From NCBI GenBank assembly GCA_003116995.1, contig BDSL01000001.1:3410001-3474000 (forward strand): DNA of 64,000 bases, given 5' to 3'. The notes under the pieces are model-generated. The model was not told the DNA's origin. It made no database searches and saw only the letters and a list, made by a program, of their open reading frames with translations. Numbering within the stretch: position 1 is the first letter of the stretch; every line of letters starts with the position of its first letter. This stretch comes from Yamagishiella unicocca (taxonomy: Eukaryota > Chlorophyta > Chlorophyceae > Chlamydomonadales > Volvocaceae). Both the position numbers and the translations under genes were made by a program. Below are positions 33,301 through 45,800 of this stretch, piece by piece.

Positions 33301-36300
33301 CCCGCTGCCCCCTGCCCCCCCTCCTCTTCCGCCCCGCCCCGCGGCATCCAATCCTGCGGCACCGACGCCGCGTCCGCCAGCAGCTGCAGCAGCGCCATGG
33401 CCGGCAGACCGATGAAGAGGTAGGCCTCGCTGTCCGCCAGGTCGACCTGCGGCACCCAGGTCCAGAACAGCACCCGCTGCACGGAGGCGCCGCAGATGTC
33501 CTCGAAGGTGGACCACGCCTGCTCCTGTGGCGTCACCACCAGCGCCGAAGGCTCGGCGTCGTTCGCTGACGGCTGCGTCGTCCGGGACTGCGGGACGCAT
33601 TGGGGGTGGGTTCGATCTCAGCGGGATGGGTAAGTCGCTGAGAAACCGGTGGATCGGGAGTGGGCAGGGAAAACCGACGAACCCAACAAGCCCCGCTGGA
33701 GGGGAGGGGGAGGCGAGACGGAGGGCTACCACAGCCGGGCACCAACTGCTTATAAGGGTTGCCGCGACCAGGGTTGACTTGTGACAGAAAACCCTACGTG
33801 ACGTTGGTGGTTCACCTACAGCATGCCAATCCGGCCCCGATATCGCGAAGCAACCACAAACGCGCAACGCAGGCAATGAGTGGGGTGGCGGGCCGGCGGA
33901 TGGTGGGCGCCGGGCTGGTGGGTCGCCGGCGGGGGTCCTGCCAGCAACTCACCAACGTCGTCCCACCGTATCCTATTCGCCTCCCGTCCAGACGCTGCGC
34001 CGGCACTGGCAGCAGACTCGACGAGCCAAGCCCCGTCAGCCGCACGGCAGCCTCGTCCATCGCGTATATATGCGCGTACATGACGTCCAGGGCCGTACAT
34101 AGGGCCCACACGAAACTACGGTACGCGGGCCGGCTGGACCTGTTGATCGTACGGCAGGGTGGCGGGCGGGATCGTGAGAGATGGGTCCCGGGAAGGAGGT
34201 GGCGGCAGCGGGGTGCAGGGAGGTGCCGGCTGCGATGGAGGCCGCCTTGAGCCGCGTATGGCATGGTAGCATCGTACCATCATACATGTGCAGGATGGCA
34301 CTGGGGACGTTTCGCCAAGTGCCGTGAGGCAGTGCGTTAGGGTTTGCGTCGGCCCCGCATGGTAACCGGACACACAAGTTTACTGGACACACAAATGTAC
34401 TGGACACACAAGTTTACTGGCCTAGGCGAGAGGTGGGAGCTTCGCCAGCTGTAGCCCGCAGGGAGCCTTTGTGGGCACCGCAACCGCAACCGCAACCTCA
34501 ACCGCAGCAGCGACGCGGCAGCAACGGTGAGCGGCGCGCAGGACGAGCACTGCACTCACGTGGCGAGGTAGGCCACGATCCCACAGGTGGGGCCCAGGTA
34601 GAGGCAGTTGCCCAGCAGCACCAGCAGGAAGAGGAAGAGCACCAGGACGGGGATGATGGGGATGCCGATGATCCAGAAGGGCAGCCACAGGCACATCAGC
34701 TTGGGCGGGCACTTGCTCAACAGCCCCATCCACTCGCCGAGCACCCTGAGCCAGCGAGGAGAGCAGCAGCAGCGGACGCGGGACGTGGCACAAGGGCCGA
34801 GGCGCAGGGTATGTACGACGGAGGACGGCTGTACGACCGTACGACCGTACGACGAAGGGCAGGGTGACGTCCCCAGTGTGCATAGGCTCCCGCACACGCC
34901 CGTGCCTCCGCGTTCCGATCACTACCGCCCCGCCGGGCCAGATGCCGCGTCCGTCCCCCCCTTTTGACTCACATACCCCAAACAGCCAGCGACCAGCCTT
35001 GGCGCGTACGCTGTGGCCTGATGCCGCCGCAGCGGAGGTTGGGCGGAGGAGCCTTGCCGGAGCAGCGTCAGCTCGGCAGGGGTACACCGGCGCCCGCACC
35101 CTAACTTACTTCCGCCCACCAGTGCAATAACAGCTCGCGCGTCCCCCCGTCAACCCCGCCAGGTCCCCTCGTTTGGTCCTTGCCTGTTTAGGCCTCGCGC
35201 GCCTGCCCACCTGGCCATTATGAACGGCAGCCGCAGGACGCCCAGGATGAGCACCGCGGCCGCGCTGATCAGGCTACACAGCAGCGACAGCAGCACCGCG
35301 ATGAGCAGCCGAAGTATGGAGACGTCGAGCGGTTCCCCGTAGTACGGTCGACGCAGCTCGTCCAGGTACGTAAAGTACGACACGTTGTTGAACTTCCAGA
35401 CCTCCAGCGCGCAGGTCTGCGGCAGCGCAGCCAGGACGGGAGGCGCACGCACCGCGTCAGAGGCCAGGAGGCCGGAGCTGGCTGCCTTCCAACTTGGCTT
35501 CCTCCATCCCCATGGGTTGCGGCGGGGGAGCTCCCGCCGCTGCTGCGGTTCTCCCCCACCCCTTCCGCAGCTAGCCTTCCAGTACCTCTTTTGTTTTCAC
35601 ACCAGGCATTACCACATGTGCTGCTTCCCTGTCCCCGCCCACCGGCGCGGTGGCGGCTCCCCACCTGAGCGTCCCGCCTGGCCTCGTGGTGGCGTCCGGG
35701 CGGGCCCAGCCCCCAGCCCTGTACACGGGTTTCCCTCGCGAGCCCTCTGCCCCCTGCCGTACCTTGGCCAGGTCCAACGGCTCCATGACCGCGGTGCTGA
35801 GTAGCTTGTCCGCCTCCATCAGGCTGCCCGTGGCGATGGTGGCCCATAGCGGCCAGAAGAAGCCCACCCCCACCGTGAAGATGCAGCTCGCCACGACGGT
35901 GGCTAGGGGCCACGCGAGCAGCGGGAGCGGCAGCAGTAGCATGGCCAGAACGCGCAGGTTCGAACCCAGCCGCTGCAGCTCCACCACATGGCAGCAATGC
36001 GTTTCGGGCGATGGGAAGGAAGGGCGGGCGTCGTGAGCAGAGGACGGTTGGCGGTGGGCAGGGGTGCGGTGACGAATCGGTAGCGGTGTTGTGTTGGAGT
36101 TCAATTGGGTATTGGGAACAGCAGCCAGCGGCTCGCCGCCCGGGGTCCTGGCTTTATCGTGTTTCCTGACACCGCTATGGGTCCTCACTGTTTGCGCCCC
36201 CATGATGACCTTTCTTCCGTTGGACTGTCTGTGGGTGCCTCCGAAATGCATGGCGGCAAGGGTATCCAAAAGACGCGAGGGCGGCCCCGCTGGCGGGGGG

Positions 36301-36961
36301 GCGCACCTGGGTGGTGGCTACCGTGATGTAGGTGGCCACGAAGGACCTCTTATGTAATAGGGGAGGGCGCGGGGGGATAGGGAGGGGGGGCCGGGGGGAT
36401 GATGAACGATGCCGGGTTCGGAGAGCGCTCTAGGTCGAGGCGCGAGCTTTGTTGTGGGTTACTCAACATGGGGCTGCAGTGCTTGTCTCACCCTTCAACG
36501 TCCTCGCTGATCAGCAATACGCACCTAACCCAAGCTAACCCCAAGCTGGCCCATGCCCTGCTCGCCGTAGGTGCTCCCATACGCCGGCGGCGTCTGGATT
36601 CATGCTATTGAAGGTGTGGTTGCTGGCCCTCAATAATGGGCAGCCCTGTCCGCATTTGCAGTGCACCTGCCCGTGCCGGTGCGGGCAAACTGCTAATCAC
36701 TTATGACGGAGCACTTACTGGCCAGTGGATAAGGGTTGCCAGTATCCATGAGGGAATAGTTAGCACCGCTATGGGAAGCAAGACGAAGACACCCTTGGCG
36801 ACGCCGATGCAGGTTAAAATGAGACCTTGCAGCAACGCTCCAACACAGACGAATGGAAGTAAGCAGCAAGATACACTATTAAAGGCAACTCCACTGGCTC
36901 GCGGCATTCCTTGCGGCGTCAGGTGAACCGGTGCAACAGGCGCACGTGCAGAACCTTTCAA
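30301..36961 (-). CDS. Polytopic membrane protein related to plant At3g27390
   Basis: Member of the plant family of uncharacterised membrane proteins typified by Arabidopsis At3g27390; molecular function unknown. Exons in transcript order (minus strand): 36961-36719, 36348-36307, 35972-35763, 35416-35211, 34745-34560, 34133-33953, 33572-32217 and 31779-30301, all phase-consistent, about 1,300 residues. Visible: two N-terminal hydrophobic helices (CCLLPFVCVGALLQGLILTC, VFVLLPIAVLTIP), two more in exon 3, two in exon 4 (LLIAVLLSLLCSLISAAAVL) and a strongly hydrophobic exon 5 (FWIIGIPIIPVLVLFLFLLV). The family landmarks LFIGLPAMALLQLLADA and ALSKKERMKDIMGRLLLKYG are present. It is roughly twice the plant length because two exons carry long Ala/Gly/Glu-rich inserts, including an EAEVEVEAEVEAE-type stretch. 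Start could instead be the Met at 36907; alternative acceptors for exons 6 and 7 exist at 34139 and 33587. Confidence 0.82.
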
Positions 36962-37291
36962 TGAACGTCAATCCTAGAAAGAGCAACGTACTCCCGTAAG
37001 GAAGGATACGCCGTAGACATCTAGGAACGCAGTTGCCGGCGGCGTAACAGATACCGGTATGGTGTTGCCTGTAGGCCAAACGCGAATAAGCAATGCGTTC
37101 ACAGATGTGGCATGAGGATGAATATGGACTATCATGCTTTAAGCAGCACATAGAAACTTGGTCCACAAGGCTACTACACGACGCCTAGGACTGCTTGCTC
37201 CGGGACCCAGACAGTACGTCAACCGCGCCGTTTGCATACAGCAAGCTAGACCGTCTCTAAGCAAGTAACAAGGGAAACGGCTGTAACGATT
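36962..37291. promoter_or_regulatory. Divergent intergenic region (likely shared promoter)
   Basis: Only 330 bp separate the start codon of the minus-strand membrane-protein gene from that of the plus-strand YCII gene, so both promoters and 5' UTRs must lie here or overlap. The segment is less GC-rich than the genes and holds no ORF of note. I could not identify a convincing TATA box or other element; an ATACCGGTAT palindrome occurs near 37052. Confidence 0.6.
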
Positions 37292-39336
37292 ATGTCCATC
37301 TTGTCGCAGTCTGCACGTTGCCTTGCCGCGTCCCTCGGCCGGACGCGCCGAACCACATTGCGCTGCATGGTAAGCATCTGGGGTCCCAAGTGTTTATCAA
37401 TAAATAATAAAGCAGATTAAGCTGTAACATAGCATTGGTGGGGCAGAATCGTGTGACGTCCAGCCCACCCAGTCAAGCATGTTCGCTTACCTGTTCTTCT
37501 AATTTATATCGTCCAAAAGCCTCCCAAAATCATGCATTTTCTGGCGCTGGATGCTCATCTCGAGGTCCACAACCGGGTTTCCCAACCGGACTCCTTACCC
37601 ACCTGACCCCGCCCGTCCCCGCCACGCCACTCGCCGCTTCAGGCGTCTGCGGCTGCACCTCCGCCCAAGTACTTCCTCCTTGAATACAAGTGCGTAGTCC
37701 GTTGTATATGTTAGACATTGGCTTGCCGGCCGGCCGCTTGGACTACATATCTTGCCCAGAATTGAACGCACCCTGGGTTCCGCCGTGCGGACAGTGGTGA
37801 TCACAAGGCACTAGGACGTGCGGAAAATGAAGCCAACTGCGTCTTTATTCACATGTGGGGAGGGGCAGCTGCCTAGGGCTTTAGCCTTCGCTCATGCCCT
37901 GGTGACGTCTCCTGGCCCTCTGCTGCTTTCAGTGAGACGCACGAGGCACACGTCCTGCCCAGTAGTCCTCCTCTGCGCCGTACATGCAGTTCCCAGTTTA
38001 GCCTGCGCAATCTCTATGTGTGTTATCCCTAGGGAAGATTAACAGCCATCCGTACTCATAGCCACACCTTGCTTGCTATCCAGACCTTAGGTGTGGGTGA
38101 ATCAGCACACTCACTGCTGGTTGTGGTGTTCACCTTTTCACCAAGTCATGCTGGGCGCTTGCTAGGCTCCGGTTTTCCGCACAATATTGGCACTGTTGGC
38201 AGCTTGCTCCCCACTTTTCCGTCAGCATTGTTCATACTACGTTGTCCCGCTCGCGCTGTCCATTCTGCCTCCTCATCTTCGTGCAGGTATGTGAGCGACA
38301 TCCTCGAGAAGCGGACACCCTACCGCGCAGCGCACATTGACGGTGCAAAAAAGCAGGCAAGTGCCCCTCCTGGTGTCACGGCAATCTACCGTAGTGGCAG
38401 GGCCGCGTCGTGGGGAATGAGGGTGACCATGTGGGGAGAGGAGCACGTGCGGGCGCTGGCCAGGCGCTCCGGAGGGGGCGTATGGGCCAACAACGCACTT
38501 GGACAGCTGAGCGCCAATATAAGGTCCAGACGGTTGCGCTGAAAATGGCCATGGGGCGGGGTACTCGTTCGAGGCCAGGCAGGCAGGTAAATCTGGGTGC
38601 CTGAACCTTACGTGCCTAACCACCCCGGGCATGTCGGCAGGATCTATACAGGTTCATGAAAGTCGCGCGGTGAGCAATCTGCTCGTTTTGGGGCCATGCT
38701 ATGTGGTTTGTGCCGCCTGGCGTTCCAAGATGCCATGTACCTTGCGGCGCCTGGTCCGATGCCTCAGGCGGATGCTGGCAAGATGGTGATGGCAGGCGCC
38801 TTCGGGGAGACGCCGGAGGGCGCCTTGTTCGTCTTCAGGGACACGACCCGCGAGGTGGGCGTTACGACAGAACCATGGGCCATTGGGCCTCCATGCAAAG
38901 AGTGTCGCGTGTTTCCGCTTGGAGCGGCATACGGAAAGTCGTCAGGATTTGACCGGCGGGGTGAGGTTACCACCTCGCCCACGGGTCGGTTGGGTTAGGC
39001 AGCTCGTGTCGGTCGATGATTTTGCCGCGCGGCTGCCCGGATGTACGTTTGGTCCGCGTGTATCCTTGACACGGCTGGCGCATTTTATTCCCGCAGGATA
39101 TCGAGCAGTTCGTGAAGGCGGACCCCTATGTGCAGAACGGCCTGGTGCCGTCGTGGTAAGGCAGGGGCAAATGCGTTTTGTGGGTTTCAATCCTGGCATG
39201 AGCTCATTGTTGACTGATGGGGAAAATGCACGGAGCGGCATCTTGTCCTGTAGTCCATCGTCCTAAGCTGTCGTTTCGTGTGGTCAACGTCCGCAGGGAG
39301 ATCAAGCCGTACGCAGTGGTGGTCGGCCCTATGTGA
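37292..39336 (+). CDS. YCII-domain protein with predicted organelle transit peptide
   Basis: Small protein of the YCII (YciI-like) family, a dimeric ferredoxin-like fold whose conserved His and Asp suggest an uncharacterised enzymatic role. Exons: 37292-37369, 37643-37689, 38287-38356, 38768-38854, 39097-39155 and 39297-39336; 126 residues. Exon 1 (MSILSQSARCLAASLGRTRR...) is rich in Ser, Arg and Ala, lacks acidic residues and looks like a mitochondrial or plastid transit peptide. Then come PPKYFLLEYKYVSDILEKR, TPYRAAHIDGAKKQ (family His), KMVMAGAFGETPEGALFVFR, the hallmark KADPYVQNGLVPSW, and EIKPYAVVV at the C-terminus. The mature length fits the usual 95 residues or so. The donor after 38356 is GCAAGT, a GC-AG intron. 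The order of family motifs makes the identification firm despite the very short exons. Confidence 0.88.
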
Positions 39337-39837
39337 GCCACTATCAAGGTTGTGGCGCTGTGAACCTGCGAAGGAAATTGTGAATGATTTGCCGCGCTGG
39401 GCATGAGGACCTACGGATGGGCGCAGCTCTGTGCTGGAGTGCGGCAGTGCCCCCTCAGCGCGTGTTACTTACAACGCCAAGCTAACCCGCGACACTTCAA
39501 GGCCATAAATCAAATGTAGCTGACACATTGCTGTTTTGCTTACGATGCATGGAACAGAGGAAACCGGTTTTCACGCCGTACGGGTATGAAGGAAGATGTG
39601 CATTTTCGTGCAGTCATCAGGTTAATGCCAAGACAACAGCGACCATCTACCGGTTACTATCGTCAGTATCTTCGCTTGCAGTTATTGTTAGTCGACATGG
39701 ACAGAATCATAGCAACAAGCGCATCCCCAAACTTAAGCAAGTCACGTATCTGATAATCTTTGGAGGAACAATCGGTTCTAGGATATTGGGCTGTGGCGGC
39801 ATCTTGCCGCGTGTGCAGAGATGTGTTGCTAGGCCTC
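39337..39837. other. Short intergenic gap between YCII gene and kinase B
   Basis: Five hundred bases separate two same-strand genes. It must hold the YCII 3' UTR and the kinase B promoter and 5' UTR. No TGTAA signal, repeat or conserved element was seen. Confidence 0.6.
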
Positions 39838-42800
39838 ATGTCTTGCTTCCGGTGCTTCGGGGGCCAGCCCAAAGATCCTCGCCGCGAGGAAAATGCGGCG
39901 CCTGCAAAGTCCGGGGCTGCATATGCAGTGGAGTCAGCAGCCCCGCCAGCTCGGCTGCCACCCTCCATCTCCAAACCACACGCACCAGCTCCACCTGTTG
40001 CGCCAGTATCAGTACCACCTGTGGTACGTTGGTTATCCCATAACACATACTGGACAACTTATGATTTGGGATTGTGTTCACGCGGCTGTGTTCAAAGGTC
40101 GTTGCTCCGGGTTGGGTTCACCGCCGCCTTGTCATCGCGCGCGGTATGCATCCTTGTTTGTAATGCCAACATTGTTTGCATATGGTCGCTGTGCCATTAC
40201 CCCCAACGGCAGAGAAGTCGGCGCCGGCTTTGGGCACAGAGGCCTGTCGGTGTGCATAACAGCCTAGTTCTTTTTTACATAAGTTTCATGGGTGCAGATA
40301 CCGGTAAATGCATTTAAATCACAAGTAGAGGTAGCAACGAAGCGGTAATTCCTTGTCCACTATGTATTTTTCTTGTACAGGTGTTGCTGCTGCAACGCCA
40401 GCTCGCAGCTCTACAAGGGACGTGGATCAGTCGAGTAGACATGGCTCTCAAATACACAATGGAATGTACTGGCGCCACGGCAGTCAGGTGAGCTTGGATA
40501 ACGCGGGTGTCCGCAAACGTGTGTCATAGTGTTAAGTAGGTTAAGTAGGTCACGTGCAAATAACGAAGACGTGCGGATAGTGTAACAGGAGATCCTGCTG
40601 CGACATGTGAGCTTTATGTGCGTGTGGCGGGGGGGGGGGCTCGCTCGCCCCTGCTGGCATCATCATGAATAGCAGCAAACCCTGGCAGTCCTGCGACGTG
40701 TTGCGGCCTTCCCTGGGGGGAATCTACTGGAGCATACTCATGGCAGCGCCCTAATGGCTGAGTTGCCAGTAGTGAATGGCATTCAAGGCCTTGCGTGTCA
40801 AGCAATACTGACATACATACAGCCGTTTTACATACTGCGTAGCGATCGCCATGCGGCGATGCAGCGCTGACTTGGGTTGTTTCCCCGTGCAGCCTCTCCA
40901 TGCTCTCTCAGACGCGCGACTGTCTGGTAGTGCTGGCTCGCCGAGGACCGCAGCACCTGGTGCTGCCGCCGGGAAGCTGCATAGCGATCACGGAGCCGGG
41001 CGAAATGGCGCAGTCCCTGGACAACCCAGAGCAGCACTCGCTGCAACACTTGTATACTTCATCGGTGGGTGGTGGGTGCGGGGTTACTACGTTCCGGGGC
41101 ACGGGGTGAAGGGACCGGGGGCCGAAGTAAGTCAGGCGGCACTGCTGCTGGGGTGCTGAGGATGAAGCACGACTCCGGAGGGGGCGCGGCTAGCTCGAGG
41201 TAACGCGATGCATGGGTCGGTGCGCACTGTGGAGATGGTTGGACGTTATGACGCTATGAATACTAGCATGTCACCAGGTGCGTGCGGCGTAGTGTGAAGC
41301 AAACACGTAGAGCATGCGTTCGGAAGGGTGCGTCGCTCAGCTGCCGGAGCAGGCTACCGGCAGCCATGCCCGTCCAACCAACCGCCCCCGCATTATTTGC
41401 ACTAAGACTGTTTCATGATCATGGTTGGCGTAGCCCGCCTTCCACCATGCCACGAGCACCGTGGGGACAAGGTCCCTGTCTGCCGCATCGGCTGCTTCCG
41501 CTCTGGCCACTAGAAGCACAGTGCCCCATCCGAACACCGCGGACGGAGAAGTCGTACCCCCTGTCGTACCAATGCGTCCAGCCAAAGCCCCCTGTCGTAC
41601 CTATAATGCGTCCAGCCAAAGCAGCTTGGCCTCGAAACGCCCAGCGGTGCTGACGACCCCGACCGCCCGCTGCTGCACTCCGCTGCCTCCAGGCCGCCGT
41701 CATACAATGCGTCCCCGCTCCGCGGCCTCCCACGGCGACGCTCCCATCCGCCACCATGGCCAGCGTCACCGTCGCCTCCGCCGTCAATGCCCCGGGCGGC
41801 GCCAGCGGCGTGTGCCCTGGCGATATACTGCCCCTCGACTGGGCGCACCTGCACGCCACCTCGGGCATCACCCACTTTGCCGCCCTGCCGCTGTATCATG
41901 GCACCAGTCTGGCAGGCGCTCTGACGATCCTGGGTTCGAATCCCTCATCCGACAGCGCCCAGGCGGGGATACCGGCGCACATCGTAGCAGCCATGGGCTC
42001 CATCAATGGTGCCAGTCCAGCCAGCCCACTGCCCGTCTACATGGCTGCTGTCGGCAACAGCACCGGACAGCTGGCGGGAGTCGGGATTGCCAGCAGCAGC
42101 GCCAACACTCTGGGGCTCGGCGGCGGCGGTGTATCCCAGCTCGACACCCTGTTCCGCGCCCCGCTAGCGCTGGAGCTGGTGGCCATGGCCGTGGCGCAGT
42201 GCTGCCTGGGCGCGGACATGTCGCTGGCCCGGCACGCGGTCGAGATGGTGCAGGCGATGCACGCCTGCGCCTCGATACAGCAGCTGGTGGCGGGTATCTC
42301 CCTGGGGCTGCAGGTGGGTGGCGAGGAGACGCGCGTAGCGGCCCACGGGGCCGCAGCTGGGACTCGGGGTGCCCAGAAGCTAGGATGCACGAAAACAGCA
42401 GGGGGGTTGCGGTCCCGGGAGGTTGAAGGTGATGCGGGAAGGGGAGGAGGACGAGGTAAGGGGTGGAGGAGCCCTTGAGAGTAAACTGCAGAGGTTAGAA
42501 GCGTCGCACTGAAACCATAAAAGCCTAAAGCCCTACAACCATAAAATCCGTTTTCCGCGCTACCTCCAACCGCCGTTGTCGCCAGTCTGTTGGGTTGGCC
42601 GGCTCACCGTGTCGCTTGGACGGGTTGCTGCCATGCTCATTGCACGTAGTGCACCGAGGGCAGGGGTCGGTACAGTTGTACCAACCCCTGCCCTCGGTGC
42701 AACGATCCTATGTGTGCGCGGCAGCAAGCCATCGCAGCAGAGCGATGACAGCAGAGCCACCCTGCAGACTGGCGACGACGGCGGTCCCGACGGCGGGAGT

Positions 42801-45800
42801 CGAAGGTGGTGGCGGATGGGAAGGGGAGGAGGGCGACGAGGGGGCCGAAGGAGCCCCAGTGTGGTCGGTTGCTCGTGGCGTGTCCCAAGGGGCTTGTCGT
42901 TGACACAGCGACTGGCTGGCTGGCTGCTGGTCCCCCCCCTTCCCCCCTTCCCCCCCGCCAGGCCCTCATGCACGCTCGCTTCTGCCTGACCCTGCGCTGC
43001 AATGTGGCTCTGGCGGTTGAGTTCCAGCCCAACGCGATCATGTTTGAGGAGGCCCCGGGGACCCACCAGCCGAGCGGCTCGGGCAGTCAAAACTGGCCGT
43101 CGTACGACGCGCACCAGACCAGCCAGGCCACCAAAGGCCAGCAGTTGACCGGCCGCGCATCCGCCGCCTTCAGCTCACCGGCCCATGGGCCGGATGGCAA
43201 CCGGCGCGAAGGGGCGGCGAGGATGGGCTCGGGCGGCCTTGCCAACGGCGATGTCACCGTCGCCGCCGCGAACCGCATGCCTTACAGCACCATGCGCAGC
43301 GGCATCGACACCACGGGCGAGCCGATCTGGGCGGCGTCCAGCGGCCATGTGACGGCGTCGGTGCTGCTGAACCAGATTGTGGGGCGGCGCTACAAGGTGT
43401 GGGTGGCTGCGTTGCGGCGGTGGCGAGGGAGGGGATTCGATGGGTAACGGCCGCGGCGTGGATTGGCCGCCGCCGTCGAGGTTTCGGAGCGTACATGGCT
43501 GCCGCAAGTTCATGGCCGCTGCCGTCGACAGCGGCAGCGCTCGCTGTACCGGGGGGGGGCGCTGTGTTCACCGACTGTAGGCTTGTGTTCACCGACCGCG
43601 TCCCCCCCCTCCCGCTTACCTCTTTCGCCTCACCTTGCAGGCCCGACCGTTCTCTGTCTACCACACCCTCCTCATCCGTACCATCCACGAACTCGCAGCC
43701 TCATCGTACGGCGGCACCGTCATCACGCAGTGCCACGACCACATGCAGGTCGGAACCCCGTGCTGACGCGACCGTGTCCTCTTTAACCCTGTCCTCTTCC
43801 TCGGAGCTGCTTCTGTAGTTTTGATTGCGGCGTTCCGCGGGGGCTGGCAGGCTGTATGGAAGCCGCCGCATCCTCGCCTCTCTAACCCCGCAGTAATAGC
43901 CACCCTGCGCGAGGCACCCGGGTACTTCCCCAGCTCATACTCCTACTAATGCGTGTAGACCCCAGCGCGCATGGTTGCGAGGTGCGGCACTCCGGCAACC
44001 ACCCTGCTGCGCAACATCCCAACACCACCATCCACTCACAGGTGCCCGCCCGCCCTAACGCACACGCCCGTCCCCCCCCCTTAACGCACACCCGCTCTAA
44101 CGCACACGCCCCGTGTGGCCCCCACAACACGGCCCCTCTCGAACGCACACAGGACGCCAAGACGCCCTCCCGGGACATCTACGCGCTCGGCCGCGGCGTC
44201 GGCCAGCCGCCGCAGTCGCTGGTGCTGTCGGTTACCCACCTGCGCCCCGCCGACGAGGCGCTGCCTGACGCGGCGATGGGCGTGGTTCCAGCCGGCGGCA
44301 GCAGCCACCCCGCCAGCAACTCGGCGCAATCCGGACGCAACCCCTTGAACCGGCGCAGCAACGGCGCCCCGGCCTCTGGCGCGGACGCCGCCGTCACGGC
44401 CGTAAGCTCCAGTGAAGGCCCGGCGCATGCGAACCCTAGCGCGTCGCCCGATAATCACCCGTCGTCGTCCCTCGGCGCAGCATCCGCGTCAGCCAACGCC
44501 GTTGTGGGCCCCGCTGCGGCGGACTCCCCCGCGCCGAGTGAGCCGCGCACTTACATCGGGCTGTACATGACGTCAGCAGAGCCGCTGCCGGCGGCGCTGC
44601 TGGAGCTGATCCTGGTTGAGGTCCACTCGCTGGCCTGCCACGTGCTGTCGCCGCTGGTGCACCGGAAGCTGCTGGTAGGGGAACTGGCGGTGGAGTGGTC
44701 CCTGATGCAGATGGTCACCAGTTCGACCCTGCCGCAAGGCGCCAACAACGAAAGCACCGGCACCCACGGACGCATGCCCCGGCAGAACGCAACCACGCTC
44801 GCAGTGGGGGCAGCGGCGGGCCCGGCGGGCGCCGCTCAGGCCATGGCGCAGGCGGCGGCGTCGGTAACTGGGTCCGTTGCGGTGCCGGGCCGCGGCAACA
44901 CCAGCATAGACATGGGCAGCGTCGCCGCCGCGGCGGCCTCCGTCACCGTGTCCGCTGGATCCACGCTTGGCAACACATTGACTGCGGCGTCGACGGCAGT
45001 CGTCGCAACGGATGGCGGCGCCGAGGGGCCCGCGGCGGCGACGGGCGGCGGTGCCGCGGCCCGGCTCGCGGGTCAGCTGGCACCTAGCGCACCGAACTCG
45101 CGGCTGTCGTCCCTTCAGCGCATCATGGCGCCCTTCTTGATGGCGGACATGCACGTTGGCGACGGAGCGTCAGGCGGCTTCCATCCCGCCTCCGGAGGGG
45201 GAGGCCTGGGGGCCGGCCTCGCGGTTGCAGCCGGACGCCGCAGCAGCGACGTCGCAGTCAGTGGCAGCAACGCCGTGGGTTTCGGAGGTGGTGGGAGCGC
45301 TCTGGCGGCCAACGGCGGGGGGAACGGCGGCATCCGCCGGATCCTGGCCTTTGACGCGCAGAACGGTAAGAGCGCGTTCACCAAGCACGGTCGGCCCAGC
45401 ATGACCGCCAGCGAGGGCGTCGCGCGGGAGATGATGCTGGCGGCGGCGGCCTCGGCGCCCGGCGGCGGCGGCCAGCCGGGCGACAAGTACCTATCGACGG
45501 AGGTGGCGACGGTGCAGGACACGCACTCCCAGATGGGCCTGCTCGTCACGTCGTACAAGGAGACGCTGCACCACATGCACATGGAGCTCAGCGTGGGAAA
45601 CGTCAACCGGTGGGTTCCCAAGGGGGTTGGGTGGAGATTGTGTGTTGCCTGCTGGACGGGGGCGGGGGCGTGGCTTGGGGGCATGCGCAGCGCAGCCCGG
45701 CCGTGCCAGAAGGATGGCAGCTGGGCTCTGCTAAGCAGAGTCTGCTTGGAGCGGCCTCAGTGGCAGCATGTGTCAGTACTCGGTGTTACGTGTCTTGGGA

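Noticed and set aside
41890..41956. tRNA-like sequence with A-box-like TGGCACCAGTCTGG and B-box-like GGTTCGAATCC
   Set aside because: It lies in a kinase B coding exon; the T-arm and acceptor stems do not pair properly and the spacing is too short for a normal tRNA.
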